A DNA stretch of 64,000 bases from Gemmatimonadota bacterium (GTDB lineage Bacteria > Gemmatimonadota > Gemmatimonadetes > Gemmatimonadales > Gemmatimonadaceae), in NCBI GenBank assembly GCA_016182795.1, contig JACPFW010000037.1:36936-100935 (forward strand), given 5' to 3'. The first letter of the stretch is position 1. Every line of letters begins with the position of its first letter. The notes beneath the pieces were generated by a model. It was not told the origin of the DNA. It ran no database searches and saw nothing but the letters and a program-made list of their open reading frames with translations. The position numbers and the translations under genes were made by a program. Below are positions 46,186 to 55,716 of this stretch, piece by piece.

Positions 46186-47507
46186 TTCCGATCCTGCTCC
46201 TCTCGGCCGCCCTCCTCGCGCCGCAAGACAGCACGCGGCTCACCGTCGCCGCCGCCGTGGACCGCGCCCTGGCATCGCACCCAACACTCGCCGCCGCGCG
46301 CGCCAACGTGGACGCCGCCTCGGCCGATGTGCGCCAGATGCGGGCCGCGTGGCTTCCGTCTGTCTCGCTCGATGGTGCGGTCAACAAGTTCGAGAAGCCA
46401 ATGATCGTCTGGCCGCTTCACGGACTCGACCTGCGCGATCCGCCATCCTTCGACACCGAACTCTCGCAGGCGTCGCTCGGCGCGGCATACACGCTGTATG
46501 ACTTCGGCGCGCGCTCCTCGCGCGTGAAGACGGCCGAGGCCCAGCGCGACGCGGCCGACGCGACCCTGGGCGCCACCGAGCAGCAGCTCCTCGCGCGCAC
46601 CCTCGGCGCGTATCTGCGGGTCCTGACCTCGCGCGGCGTGCTCGCCGCCGAGAACCAGCGCGTGGGCGCCCTCACCTCTGAGGCGAAGCGCGCGCGTGAT
46701 CGGCTGGCAGCGGGCAAGGCCGCGCGCCTCGACACCCTGCGCGCCGCCGCCGAGCTGACCTCAGCGATTGCCGACCGCGTGCTGAGCACGGCCAATGTGG
46801 ATGTCGCGGAACACGAACTCGCGCGGCTGATGGGCGTGCCGTTCGCCACGGTTCGCGATGCGCCGCTCGCATCGGTGGGACTGAGCCGTGCCGCCGCCAA
46901 CGACGCCGAACGCAAAGACATGATTGCCCGCGCCGGCAATGCCAACGTCGACGTCCAGCTGGCCGAGCGTCGTGCCGATGCGGCCGCGGCGTCGGTTGGC
47001 GCGGCGAAGGCCGGCCGACTGCCGCAGCTGCAGGCCAGCTCGGCGATCATCGACCGCAGCAACATCACGGGCCGCTGGCTCTCGGAGTGGCAGGTGGGCG
47101 TCGGCCTCTCGTGGCCGATCTTCACGGGCGGCGCGCGCCAAAGCGCCGTTGACCGCGCCGTGGCCACCTCGCGTGCGGCGCAGGAGCAGGTGCGCATCAC
47201 GCGGCTCTCCGCCGAGCAGCAGGTGGATGACGCGCGCGCCGCGTTCGACGCGTCACGCGCCCGCGTCTTCGCTCTAGAGGCCGCCGCGCAGCAGGCCGAC
47301 GAAGTCGCGCGCATCACAGCACTCTCGCGTGATGTCGGCGACGGTACACAGACCGACTATCTGATTGCCGAGGCCGCGCTCTTCCGCGCGCGCAGCGGCC
47401 TCGTGCAGGCCCGCCACGCCGTGATCGCCGCTCGCGTCGAGTTGGCGCGCGTCCTCGGCGAACTCAATCGTTCCTGGATCGTCACTTCGCTGGAGTCACA
47501 GCCATGA
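46182..47507 (+). CDS. TolC family outer-membrane efflux protein
   Basis: A 441-residue protein with a short signal peptide (LLLSAALLAPQ). Two repeated outer-membrane efflux domains follow, with long coiled-coil helices (EQQLLARTLGAYLRVLTSRG, and the second near residues 330-420). It would form the trimeric outer-membrane channel that docks with the membrane fusion protein encoded next. The stop overlaps the fusion protein start by four bases. Confidence 0.9.
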   Translation: MIPILLLSAALLAPQDSTRLTVAAAVDRALASHPTLAAARANVDAASADVRQMRAAWLPSVSLDGAVNKFEKPMIVWPLHGLDLRDPPSFDTELSQASLGAAYTLYDFGARSSRVKTAEAQRDAADATLGATEQQLLARTLGAYLRVLTSRGVLAAENQRVGALTSEAKRARDRLAAGKAARLDTLRAAAELTSAIADRVLSTANVDVAEHELARLMGVPFATVRDAPLASVGLSRAAANDAERKDMIARAGNANVDVQLAERRADAAAASVGAAKAGRLPQLQASSAIIDRSNITGRWLSEWQVGVGLSWPIFTGGARQSAVDRAVATSRAAQEQVRITRLSAEQQVDDARAAFDASRARVFALEAAAQQADEVARITALSRDVGDGTQTDYLIAEAALFRARSGLVQARHAVIAARVELARVLGELNRSWIVTSLESQP

Positions 47508-48487
47508 AGCGCGCACCCCTTGCCATTGTCGTGGTCGCCGCGGCGGCCATCGGCGCATTCTTCTTCTTTCGTGGTCGGGGCGACGGCTCCTCGTTGACCG
47601 CGTCGGGCACGGTGGAGGCCACCGAAGCGGCGCTCGGCTTCCAGGCCGCCGGACGCATCGCCAGCATTCGCGTGAATGAAGGCGACCGCGTGCGCGCCGG
47701 TGATACCATCGCGGTGCTCGACCGCACGGAGCTCGGTGCGCGCGAAGCGCAGGCCCGCGCGCAACTGGGCGCTTCGACAGCCGGCCTCACCGAGCTGCAG
47801 CGCGGCGCCCGCAGCGAGGAGCTGGCGCAGGCGCGCGAGGCCGACAGCGCGGCGGCCGTTCGGCTGGCGGACGCCCAGCGTGATCTGCGCCGCGTTGAGC
47901 AACTCTTCCGCGGCGGCGCGGCCTCGCAGGAGGCGTATGACAAGACGCGGCTCGCCGCCGACGTGGTGCGCAGCCAGCGGGAGCAGGCCGCGCAGCAGCT
48001 GCGGCTGGTGCAGTCGGGCCCGCGCGCTGAGCGCATAGAAGCCCAGCGCGCGATGGTCGCGTCGGCGGCTGCCGCACTGCGGCAGGTCGAGGCCCAGATC
48101 GCGAACGCGGTGATCGTCGCACCATTCGACGGTATCGTCACGGTGCGGCAGCGGCAGCCGGGCGAAATCGTGGCGCCGGGCGCCCCCGTGGTGACGATGG
48201 CCAACTTTGCGGACCGCTGGGTGCGCATCTACATCGCCGAAACGCGGCTCGGCGCGCTGAAGCTTGGCGCACCGGCGACCATCAAAACGGATACCTACGC
48301 CGACCGCACGTACGATGGCGCGGTGTCATTCATTGCCAGCCAGGCAGAGTTCACGCCGCGCAACGTGCAGACCACAGAGGAGCGCGTGAAGCTCGTGTAC
48401 GCCGTGAAGGTGCGGATTGCTGGGGACACCGCGCTGGCGCTCAAGCCCGGCATGCCGGCTGACGTGTCGCTCAAGATCGCGCCGTAA
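47504..48487 (+). CDS. HlyD family membrane fusion protein (YbhG-like)
   Basis: A 327-residue protein with an N-terminal membrane anchor (residues 5-22), a lipoyl-like half-domain (SGTVEATEAALGFQAAGRIA), a helical hairpin (about 85-185) and the second lipoyl half (APFDGIVTVRQRQPGEIV). A beta-barrel domain ends the protein. It should link the ABC permeases to the TolC-like channel. The order and size match E. coli YbhG. Confidence 0.9.
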   Translation: MKRAPLAIVVVAAAAIGAFFFFRGRGDGSSLTASGTVEATEAALGFQAAGRIASIRVNEGDRVRAGDTIAVLDRTELGAREAQARAQLGASTAGLTELQRGARSEELAQAREADSAAAVRLADAQRDLRRVEQLFRGGAASQEAYDKTRLAADVVRSQREQAAQQLRLVQSGPRAERIEAQRAMVASAAAALRQVEAQIANAVIVAPFDGIVTVRQRQPGEIVAPGAPVVTMANFADRWVRIYIAETRLGALKLGAPATIKTDTYADRTYDGAVSFIASQAEFTPRNVQTTEERVKLVYAVKVRIAGDTALALKPGMPADVSLKIAP

Positions 48488-48517
48488 CGGACCGTTGGTT
48501 CACTCGCCTACTCTGCC

Positions 48518-49483
48518 ATGACCCGCCTCGCCCGCACCACGGAACCGCCGGCTATCTCGCTGTGTGCGCTTGCGCGTTCATTTGGCGCGCTTGCTGCCGT
48601 GGACGGTCTGACGCTCGACGTCGCGCCGGGAGAACTGTTCGGCCTTGTGGGCCCCGACGGAGCCGGCAAGACGACAACCCTGCGGATGCTAGCGGGTGTG
48701 CTGCGCCCCACGGGCGGCGACGCACTCGTGGACGGCATCAGCGTGACGCGCGACCCTGAAGGAGTGAAGCATCAGATCGCGTACATGTCGCAACGTTTTG
48801 GGTTGTACACCGACTTGACGGTGCGTGAAAACATCGACTTCTACGCCGATCTCTACGAAGTGCCGGCGGCCGAACGGGCCGCGCGCCTGGAACGCCTGTA
48901 TCAGTTTTCGAATCTCGCCCCCTTCGAGGATCGACTGGCGGGCCAGCTTTCGGGAGGAATGAAGCAGAAGCTCGGCCTGTGTTGTGCGCTGATCCACCAG
49001 CCGCGCATTCTGTTGCTCGACGAACCGACCTTCGGCGTCGACCCCATCTCGCGCCGCGACCTGTGGCTGATTCTCGAGGAAATGGTTGCGCAGGGCGTGA
49101 CGGTGCTGGTGTCAACGGCATACCTCGATGAGGCCGAACGCTGCGACCACGTCGCTCTGCTCGACCACGGGCGCGTCATCGCGCTCGACACGCCGGCGGA
49201 GCTGCAGGCTTCGCTGGCCGGACAGGTGATTGCCGTACGCACGGCCGAGGCGCGCCGCGCGCTCGATGTGCTGCGCGCGCATCCCGTGGTCCGGCGCGCC
49301 ACGCTTTTCGGCGACACCATCCACGTGATCGTGTCGCAAGACGGCGCGGCGCGTCAGGCGCTGGAGGGCGCGCTGGCCGCCGTCGGCATTGCGGTCACGG
49401 AACTGCACGAGATTGAGGCGTCGCTGGAGGACGTGTTCATTGAGCGCGTGGCCGCTGCCGCGCCGCGGGAAGCGCACGCATGA
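48518..49483 (+). CDS. ABC transporter ATP-binding protein (first of two)
   Basis: A 321-residue ATPase with Walker A GPDGAGKTTT, signature LSGGMKQKLGL, Walker B ILLLDEPTFGVDP and a switch region ending VSTAYLDEAERC. The Gly-Pro-Asp variant of Walker A and the C-terminal extension are typical of YbhF/YhiH-type drug or fatty-acid exporters. In E. coli YbhF the two ATPase halves are one polypeptide; here they are separate, overlapping genes. Confidence 0.92.
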   Translation: MTRLARTTEPPAISLCALARSFGALAAVDGLTLDVAPGELFGLVGPDGAGKTTTLRMLAGVLRPTGGDALVDGISVTRDPEGVKHQIAYMSQRFGLYTDLTVRENIDFYADLYEVPAAERAARLERLYQFSNLAPFEDRLAGQLSGGMKQKLGLCCALIHQPRILLLDEPTFGVDPISRRDLWLILEEMVAQGVTVLVSTAYLDEAERCDHVALLDHGRVIALDTPAELQASLAGQVIAVRTAEARRALDVLRAHPVVRRATLFGDTIHVIVSQDGAARQALEGALAAVGIAVTELHEIEASLEDVFIERVAAAAPREAHA

Positions 49484-50433
49484 CGACGACTGTTGCTGCC
49501 CCCGCCGTCGAGGTGCGCGACCTCACGCGCACGTTCGGCGCGTTCACCGCCGTGGACCGCGTGACGTTTCGTGTGACCGAGGGCGAGATATTCGGCTTCC
49601 TCGGTCCCAATGGCGCCGGCAAGACGACGACCATCAAGATGCTGACCGGCCTGCTGGCGCCCACGTCGGGCGAAGGGCGCGTGGCCGGACGCGACGTGTA
49701 CACGGAGTCCGAGGAGATCAAGCGCCACATCGGGTACATGTCGCAACTGTTCTCGCTGTACGGCGATTTGACAGCGGAAGAGAACATCGCGTTCTTCGCC
49801 GGCCTGTACGGAGTGCAGGGCTCGCGATATCACGAGCGCCGCGACTGGGTGCTGGAGATGGCCGGGTTGACCGCGCATCGCAACCAGATGACTGCCTCCC
49901 TCCCCCTCGGCTGGAAGCAGCGCCTCGCGCTCGGCTGCGCTGTGCTACACGAACCGCCGGTGCTCTTCCTCGACGAGCCGACGTCGGGTGTGGACCCGGT
50001 GTCGCGGCGCGCGTTCTGGGAGCTGATCTATCAGCTCACCGCACGAGGCACGACGGTGTTTGTGAGCACGCACTATATGGAGGAGGCCGAGTACTGCGAT
50101 CGGCTGGCGCTGATGAATCGCGGACGGGTCATCGCGCTCGATCGTCCCGCCGACCTCCGCGGCCAGATGGCTGACCCGATACTCGAAGTTGAGACCAGCG
50201 ACGCATCGGCGGCGGCGCAGGCGCTGCAACATCAGCCGGGGATCATCGAAGCGGCGATGTTCGGGCGCGCGCTGCATGTGGCCGTGTCGGACGCCGCGCA
50301 GGCGCAGGCGTTCCTGCCCGAGTTCCTGGGCGCGCGCGGCATCACGACGGGGGCGATACAAGTGGTGCGCCCGTCGCTCGAGGATGTCTTTGTCTCTCTG
50401 GTGCGCCGCGAGGGCGGCGCGGTGGCGGGCTGA
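49480..50433 (+). CDS. ABC transporter ATP-binding protein (second of two)
   Basis: A 317-residue ATPase starting within the previous stop. Walker A is [10 protein letters not shown] and Walker B VLFLDEPTSGVDP. The signature is LPLGWKQRLAL, in which the usual Ser-Gly-Gly is replaced, as in the second half of YbhF-like proteins. It probably pairs with the first ATPase as a heterodimer with one degenerate site. The C-terminal 80 residues are an accessory domain. Confidence 0.92.
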   Translation: MTTTVAAPAVEVRDLTRTFGAFTAVDRVTFRVTEGEIFGFLGPNGAGKTTTIKMLTGLLAPTSGEGRVAGRDVYTESEEIKRHIGYMSQLFSLYGDLTAEENIAFFAGLYGVQGSRYHERRDWVLEMAGLTAHRNQMTASLPLGWKQRLALGCAVLHEPPVLFLDEPTSGVDPVSRRAFWELIYQLTARGTTVFVSTHYMEEAEYCDRLALMNRGRVIALDRPADLRGQMADPILEVETSDASAAAQALQHQPGIIEAAMFGRALHVAVSDAAQAQAFLPEFLGARGITTGAIQVVRPSLEDVFVSLVRREGGAVAG

Positions 50434-50436
50434 CCC

Positions 50437-51558
50437 ATGGCACTCCGATCCGGCCGCCTCCTCGCCATTGCGCGCAAGGAAGTGCTGCAACTGCGCCGCG
50501 ACACGCGCAGCCTGCTGATGGCGTTCATGATGCCCGCCCTGATGATCGTCTTCTTTGGCTACATCATCAGTTTTGACGTCAAGGACATCAAGCTCGCGGT
50601 GCTCGACCAGGACCACACGCGCCAGAGTCGCGAACTGGTCGAGAGTTTTGTCTCCGCCGGGCGCTTTCACATCACCGCCCCGCTGACGAGCGCGGCGGAG
50701 ATGGCGCCGCTGCTGGATCGTGGCGCCGTGCGCATGGTGCTGGTTGTCCCGCCCGGCTTTGCGCGCGAGCTGACCGCCGGCCGCCAGGCCGATGTGCAGG
50801 CGATCGTGGACGGCGCTGACGCCAATACGGCGGCGATCTCGCTCAACTACGCGAGCGCCATCATCGGATCGTATTCGTCCGCGATCGCGCTGCGATCGAC
50901 GCGCCAGGCGACGCCCGTCACCGCGGAGGCGCGCGTCTGGTATAACGAGACGCTGGAAAGCCCTCCGATGATCGTTCCCGGCCTCATCGCGGTCATCATG
51001 ATGATCATTGCCGCGATGCTCACGGCGCTGACCGTGGCGCGGGAGTGGGAGCGCGGCACGATGGAACAGTTGGCGGCGACCCCCGTGCACCGCGCCGAGG
51101 TCATTCTTGGCAAGTTGCTGCCCTATCTCGGCATCGGCCTGGTGGACGTGATCGCCGCGGTGATCATTGGCATGACGGTGTTCGATGTGCCGTTCCGCGG
51201 CAGTCCGCTTCTGCTCGCCATCATGTCGACGATGTTCCTCATCGGGTCGCTGGGGCTCGGTATCTTCATCAGCGCGGCGCTCAAGTCGCAACTGCTGGCG
51301 ACGCAGCTCGCGATGATCGGCACGTTCCTGCCGTCGCTCCTGCTGTCCGGACTGATGTTTGACATCAACATGATGCCCCGCCCCCTGCAGGCGTTCTCGC
51401 TGCTGGTGCCGGCCCGCTACTTCATCACCGTGATGCGCGGGATCTTCCTCAAGGACGTGGGCATTCCCGTGCTTTATGGTCAGGGGCTGGCCATGGTGCT
51501 GTACTCGATCATCGGGCTCGTGCTGGCCATCCGCGCCTTCCGCAAGGAGATCGAATGA
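50437..51558 (+). CDS. ABC-2 type permease (YbhS/YhhJ-like, first)
   Basis: A 373-residue permease with one N-terminal helix (about 25-45), a large extracytoplasmic domain (about 50-175) and five C-terminal helices (from about 180), with the motif REWERGTMEQLAATPV between helices. This is the DrrB/YbhS ABC-2 layout. It starts three bases after the ATPase stop and forms the membrane channel with the next gene. Confidence 0.92.
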   Translation: MALRSGRLLAIARKEVLQLRRDTRSLLMAFMMPALMIVFFGYIISFDVKDIKLAVLDQDHTRQSRELVESFVSAGRFHITAPLTSAAEMAPLLDRGAVRMVLVVPPGFARELTAGRQADVQAIVDGADANTAAISLNYASAIIGSYSSAIALRSTRQATPVTAEARVWYNETLESPPMIVPGLIAVIMMIIAAMLTALTVAREWERGTMEQLAATPVHRAEVILGKLLPYLGIGLVDVIAAVIIGMTVFDVPFRGSPLLLAIMSTMFLIGSLGLGIFISAALKSQLLATQLAMIGTFLPSLLLSGLMFDINMMPRPLQAFSLLVPARYFITVMRGIFLKDVGIPVLYGQGLAMVLYSIIGLVLAIRAFRKEIE

Positions 51559-52694
51559 GCTTGCCGTCCCGCCTGCGCGTCTGGCAGCTCGTCCGCAAGG
51601 AACTCCTGCAACTGCTGCGCGACCCCCGGTCGCGTCGCATGCTGATTGTCGCGCCCATCCTGCAGCTGCTCGTCTTCGGATACGCGGTGAACACCGACGT
51701 ACGCCACGCGCGCCTTTTCCTCCTCGATGCCGACCGGTCCGCGGACTCGCGGGCGCTCACTGCCGCGCTGACGTCGAGCGGGTATTTCGACATTGCCATG
51801 CGTGATGACCGCCCTGCGGCAATGACCCGCGCGCTGGACGCCGGCGACGTGCTGATCGGCCTGCACATTCCGCGCGGCTTCGCCGCCGACATCGCGCGCG
51901 GCCAGGCCACCACGGTGCAGCTGCTCGTGGACGGATCAAGTTCCAATACAGCCAACGTGGCGCTCGGATACGCCACGCAGATCGTCGGTCGTTATGGCAT
52001 GGCGCGAGGGGCGGAGATCGCGGCGCGCGCTGGCGTGCCGGCCGCCGGAGCCGGCGTGGACTTCGCCGTGCGCGTGTGGTACAACCCCAATCTGTCGAGC
52101 CGCGTGTACAATGTGCCGGCGGTGATGGGCAACGTCGTGATGCTCATGGCCCTGCTGCTCACCTGTCTCGCCGTCGTCCGCGAACGTGAACTGGGCACGC
52201 TGGAGCAATTGATGGTGAGCCCGCTCACGCCAATGGAACTCATGGTCGGCAAGACCATTCCCGCGGCGCTCGTCGGCATGTTCAACGTGCTGATCGTCAC
52301 GGCGGTCTCGCTGCTCTGGTTCCGTATTCCGTTCGAGGGGAGCTATCTCGTCCTCGCGGTGGCCAGCCTGCTCTTTGTGCTGACCGGGCTTGGCACGGGA
52401 CTGCTCATCTCGACGATCAGCAACACGCAGCAGGAAGCGTTCATGTCGATGTTCATGTACTTCCTGCCGGCGATCATGCTTGGCGGACTGCTCTTCCCCG
52501 TGGACAACATGCCGCACTGGATTCAGGTGCTGGCCTACGCGAACCCCATTCGCCACTTCCTGATCGTGGTGCGGGGCATCTTCCTGCGCGGGGCCGGCTG
52601 GACGGTCGTCTGGCCCGAAATGCTCTGGATGGCGGGTATCGGAGTCAGCGTCCTGTGGGTGGCCACGAAGAAATTCCACAAGACCGCGGCGTAG
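51555..52694 (+). CDS. ABC-2 type permease (YbhR-like, second)
   Basis: A 379-residue paralogue of the preceding permease with the same topology: an N-terminal helix, an extracytoplasmic domain with VLLVDGSSSNTANVALG-like residues (here QLLVDGSSSNTANVALGYA), and five C-terminal helices with the motif RERELGTLEQLMVSPLTPME. It overlaps its partner by four bases. It ends the exporter operon; the convergent lipoprotein gene stops only three bases away, leaving no room for a separate terminator. Confidence 0.92.
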   Translation: MSLPSRLRVWQLVRKELLQLLRDPRSRRMLIVAPILQLLVFGYAVNTDVRHARLFLLDADRSADSRALTAALTSSGYFDIAMRDDRPAAMTRALDAGDVLIGLHIPRGFAADIARGQATTVQLLVDGSSSNTANVALGYATQIVGRYGMARGAEIAARAGVPAAGAGVDFAVRVWYNPNLSSRVYNVPAVMGNVVMLMALLLTCLAVVRERELGTLEQLMVSPLTPMELMVGKTIPAALVGMFNVLIVTAVSLLWFRIPFEGSYLVLAVASLLFVLTGLGTGLLISTISNTQQEAFMSMFMYFLPAIMLGGLLFPVDNMPHWIQVLAYANPIRHFLIVVRGIFLRGAGWTVVWPEMLWMAGIGVSVLWVATKKFHKTAA

Positions 52695-52697
52695 CCC

Positions 52698-53789
52698 CTA
52701 CGGCGGCGTGAAAGCCGCGGTGACCGCCGGCAACGGCGGCGCCACCTTGGCGCGCAGCGACCGCGAGAGTTCGGCAAACAGCGCGCGACGCGGCCGGCGC
52801 ATGGCCACCGTGTGCCAGCGGAACGCCTCGTCGACGAACCGCGCCCCCGAGACCCAAAGCGTCACCATGTCAGTGCGCGCGTCATACGAGAAGGTCGAGC
52901 GGTAGACGATGTCACGGAGATCAGCCATCGCGCCGGCGGTCAGGACCGGCGTCGGCAAGGTCCGCCACACGATGCCGTCGCGGCTGGTCGCCAGAAGGAG
53001 CGCGGTGGTCGCGCACGTCTCCGGGGCTTTCACTGGAAAGAGCGCCCAGTACTCCTGGCGATCGGGGATCCACTGTACGTCGATGTGCCACGCATAGAGC
53101 AGTGACGGCGCGCGCAAATCGACCGGTACCGGCGCACTCCACGCCATTCCATCGGCGGAGCGTCGCATCTCCACCGTGGTCGACGGGCCCATGCAGCCGC
53201 CGGTCGCGTTGACGCTCCACATCAGCCAGTCACTCGTTGCCCGCCGCACGACTGCTGGCGAGAGGGCGGCCGACGGCGCGGTGGCGAAAAGCTGCGCCGG
53301 CGTCGACCAACCAGCGCCATCGGATGAGTGCGTCAGGAGGACGCGGTCCGAATCGCCCGCCTCGCGATAGTAGAGGAAGAGCTGGCCACGCGCGGAGGCA
53401 TGCACGATGTCGGGGTCCGACAGATGGCCGGAACGGGGACGCACGATCGGCATGGGGGCGCGCGGAGCGCCGCTCCAGCGCAGGCCATCGACGCTGGCGT
53501 ACAACGACGGATTCTCGTAGGTCGAACTCCCGCTCGGATACGGGGTCAGCGCCAGATAGAACAACCGATGCCGCCACGGCGCGCGCGGCGCGGCAAAATC
53601 TGGGTGCACGGTCTCGCCCGACCCGTCGTAGGTGCGCACCGCCAGCGTCGTCGGAGCGTCAGGGACGAGCAGCACGGCGCTGTCCGCCATGAGTTCGCGC
53701 TCGGGCGTGGTCGGGCCCCGATCACTCGGCGCGCAGGCGATGAACACGGCGGCCGCGAACCCAGCAGCCAGTCGCAATGTCGTGGTCAA
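52698..53789 (-). CDS. beta-propeller lipoprotein of unknown function
   Basis: The frame is open back to ATG 53867, but TTG 53789 gives a compact lipoprotein signal (MTTTLRLAAGFAAAVFIAC) with Cys at residue 19, so I prefer that start (363 residues). The body has repeated blades with Asp-box-like and D-G-x-x-W segments (YASVDGLRWSG, HSSDGAGWSTP, RRSADGMAWS, ATSRDGIVWR). This pattern suits a five-bladed propeller like those of sialidases or family 43 hydrolases. The segment SDPDIVHA carries an Asp that could be catalytic or bind metal. It lies downstream of the trehalose operon on the same strand, 139 bases away. Function unknown. Confidence 0.6.
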   Translation of the reverse strand: MTTTLRLAAGFAAAVFIACAPSDRGPTTPERELMADSAVLLVPDAPTTLAVRTYDGSGETVHPDFAAPRAPWRHRLFYLALTPYPSGSSTYENPSLYASVDGLRWSGAPRAPMPIVRPRSGHLSDPDIVHASARGQLFLYYREAGDSDRVLLTHSSDGAGWSTPAQLFATAPSAALSPAVVRRATSDWLMWSVNATGGCMGPSTTVEMRRSADGMAWSAPVPVDLRAPSLLYAWHIDVQWIPDRQEYWALFPVKAPETCATTALLLATSRDGIVWRTLPTPVLTAGAMADLRDIVYRSTFSYDARTDMVTLWVSGARFVDEAFRWHTVAMRRPRRALFAELSRSLRAKVAPPLPAVTAAFTPP

Positions 53790-53928
53790 GGCAGTCGACC
53801 GGCACGTGGAGCGCCTCGCTCCGGACGCAACCCGGGGGCCAGCGACGTTGCCAGCGCGCCCCGCCATGCGAGGCAGAGTCTATCACGCGAATCCGTCACG
53901 CGCCACCTCGGTCGATTGCCCGGCCCGA

Positions 53929-55716
53929 CTAGAACGCCTCATCCCATCGCTTGGAGAGCCGAATCGCCGAGTTGATGAGTCCCACCATGCTGTAGGTCTG
54001 CACAAAGTTCCCCCACTGCTCGTGTGACTCCACGCTGATGTGCTCGGCCAACAGGCCCAATGACGTGCGGCACGAGAGCAGGTTGTCGAACAGCCGTCGC
54101 GCCTCATCGCGGCGTCCGAGCGCTACCAGCGCGTTGATGTACCAGAACGTGCAGATGACAAACGCATTGTCAGGAACGCCGAAGTCGTCGGCGTCGAGGT
54201 AGCGAAAGACAAAGTCGCCGCGCCGCAGGGTTCGTTCGACCGCCGCGACAGTCGCCACGAACCGGGGGTCGGCGGCCTTCACAAAACCAACCTCCTCCAT
54301 CAGCAGCAGGCTGGCGTCGATCAGTTCGCTGTCGAACGCGCTCACGAACGTGTTCTTCGACGCATTCCACGCCCGATCGCAGATGACCCGATGCAGCCGA
54401 TCGGCCGTCTCGCGCCAGTGCACCTCGCGTGCTTCGAGGCCGAGGTGCGCGGCGATGCGTGCCAGCCGGTCGCAGCCAGCCCAGCACATGACCGCCGAGT
54501 GCGTGTGCACCAGCGCCCGTCCACGAAGCTCCCACAGTCCGGCATCCGGTCGATCGAACACCTCCGCCGCCCGGGCGCCGAGCGCTTCGAGGCGCGTGAA
54601 GAGCGTGGCATCGTGGGCACGCACCAGGCGGCGATCGAAGAAGACGTGAGTGGCGGCCAGAATGGCCGCTCCGTACACGTCGTGCTGCACCTGCCCGTAG
54701 GCATCGTTACCAAAGCGCACGGGACCGAGGCCCCGGTAGCCGGGCAGCGAGGTCACGATGTGCTCATCGAGGTGCTCGCGCCCCGAGATGCCATAGACCG
54801 GCTGCAGTGCCCCGTCGCGCGAGTTGGCGATGAGGTTCACGACATAGCCGAGAAAGCGCTCCATCGTGCGCGTGGCCCCGAGCCGGTTGAGTGCATTCAC
54901 GACCATGTAGCCGTCGCGAAGCCAGCAATACCGATAGTCCCAGGTGCGCCCACCGGCGCCCGATTCGGGAATTGACGTGGTCACCGCGGCGACGATCGCG
55001 CCCGTATCCTCGACGGCGTTCAGCTGCAGCGTGATGGCCGCACGAATGACATCCGCCTGCCACTCAAATGGTATGGCCAGCGAGCGGACCCATTCGTGCC
55101 AGTACGCAGACGTCTCGCGCGCGAACTGGTCGCCAACGTCGCGCGCCGAGCCCTGGACGCTCTCATCGGGACCGAGCAGCAGCGTGACGCACTCTTCGAG
55201 CACGAACGTGCGCTCCTCCACCACCGCGGAGATCGAGGCGTCCGTGGTGAGGCGCAGGACCGGCAGGCCATCGACGTACCGGACATGGTGACTCCCCGTC
55301 GTGATTCCACGGCGCACCTCTCCTGCCCCAGCGGCCGGACGCACGACGATCCGAATGCGCGGGACGCCCTGGATGCGGCGCACCTGGCGCACCAGCATCG
55401 TCGGACAGAAGGTGCGCCCGTAATGAAGAAAGCGCGGCGCGAAATCAGTAATCTCGATGGCCCCGCCGTGGCGGTCGAAGAGGCGCGTGCGAAGAATGGG
55501 CGTGTTTTCGAGATAGGCCTGCTCCGTGTGCGCCACATCGAGGAGGTCGATGGCGAAATAGCCGAAGTCCGCCGCCCCGCCGCGCTCGCGCAAGAGGGAG
55601 CAGAAGGTCGCGTCACCGTCGATTCCCGGCACGCAATGCCAGACGATTTCGCCGCGCTCATCAATGAGGGCGGTGACGCCGCCGTTTCCGATCAGTCCCA
55701 GCTCCAGCGTCCTCAT
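53929..55716 (-). CDS. glycoside hydrolase family 15 protein (trehalase- or glucoamylase-like)
   Basis: A 595-residue protein with no signal peptide. An N-terminal trehalase-type domain spans about 1-200 (LIGNGGVTALIDERGEIVW), then an (alpha/alpha)6 catalytic domain with GGRTWDYRYCWLRDG and, near the end, EQWGNFVQTYSMVGLINSA. These are GH15 hallmarks also found in mycobacterial trehalase. Its start overlaps the otsB stop (ATGA), so in this context trehalose hydrolysis is more likely than starch breakdown. The operon would then encode both synthesis and degradation of trehalose. Confidence 0.85.
   Translation of the reverse strand: MRTLELGLIGNGGVTALIDERGEIVWHCVPGIDGDATFCSLLRERGGAADFGYFAIDLLDVAHTEQAYLENTPILRTRLFDRHGGAIEITDFAPRFLHYGRTFCPTMLVRQVRRIQGVPRIRIVVRPAAGAGEVRRGITTGSHHVRYVDGLPVLRLTTDASISAVVEERTFVLEECVTLLLGPDESVQGSARDVGDQFARETSAYWHEWVRSLAIPFEWQADVIRAAITLQLNAVEDTGAIVAAVTTSIPESGAGGRTWDYRYCWLRDGYMVVNALNRLGATRTMERFLGYVVNLIANSRDGALQPVYGISGREHLDEHIVTSLPGYRGLGPVRFGNDAYGQVQHDVYGAAILAATHVFFDRRLVRAHDATLFTRLEALGARAAEVFDRPDAGLWELRGRALVHTHSAVMCWAGCDRLARIAAHLGLEAREVHWRETADRLHRVICDRAWNASKNTFVSAFDSELIDASLLLMEEVGFVKAADPRFVATVAAVERTLRRGDFVFRYLDADDFGVPDNAFVICTFWYINALVALGRRDEARRLFDNLLSCRTSLGLLAEHISVESHEQWGNFVQTYSMVGLINSAIRLSKRWDEAF

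Noticed and set aside
53790..53867. The ATG 53867 start for the propeller lipoprotein
   Set aside because: The added 26 residues are Arg/Ala-rich and place the lipobox 45 residues from the start, too far for a typical lipoprotein signal. Still possible if the protein is not lipidated.
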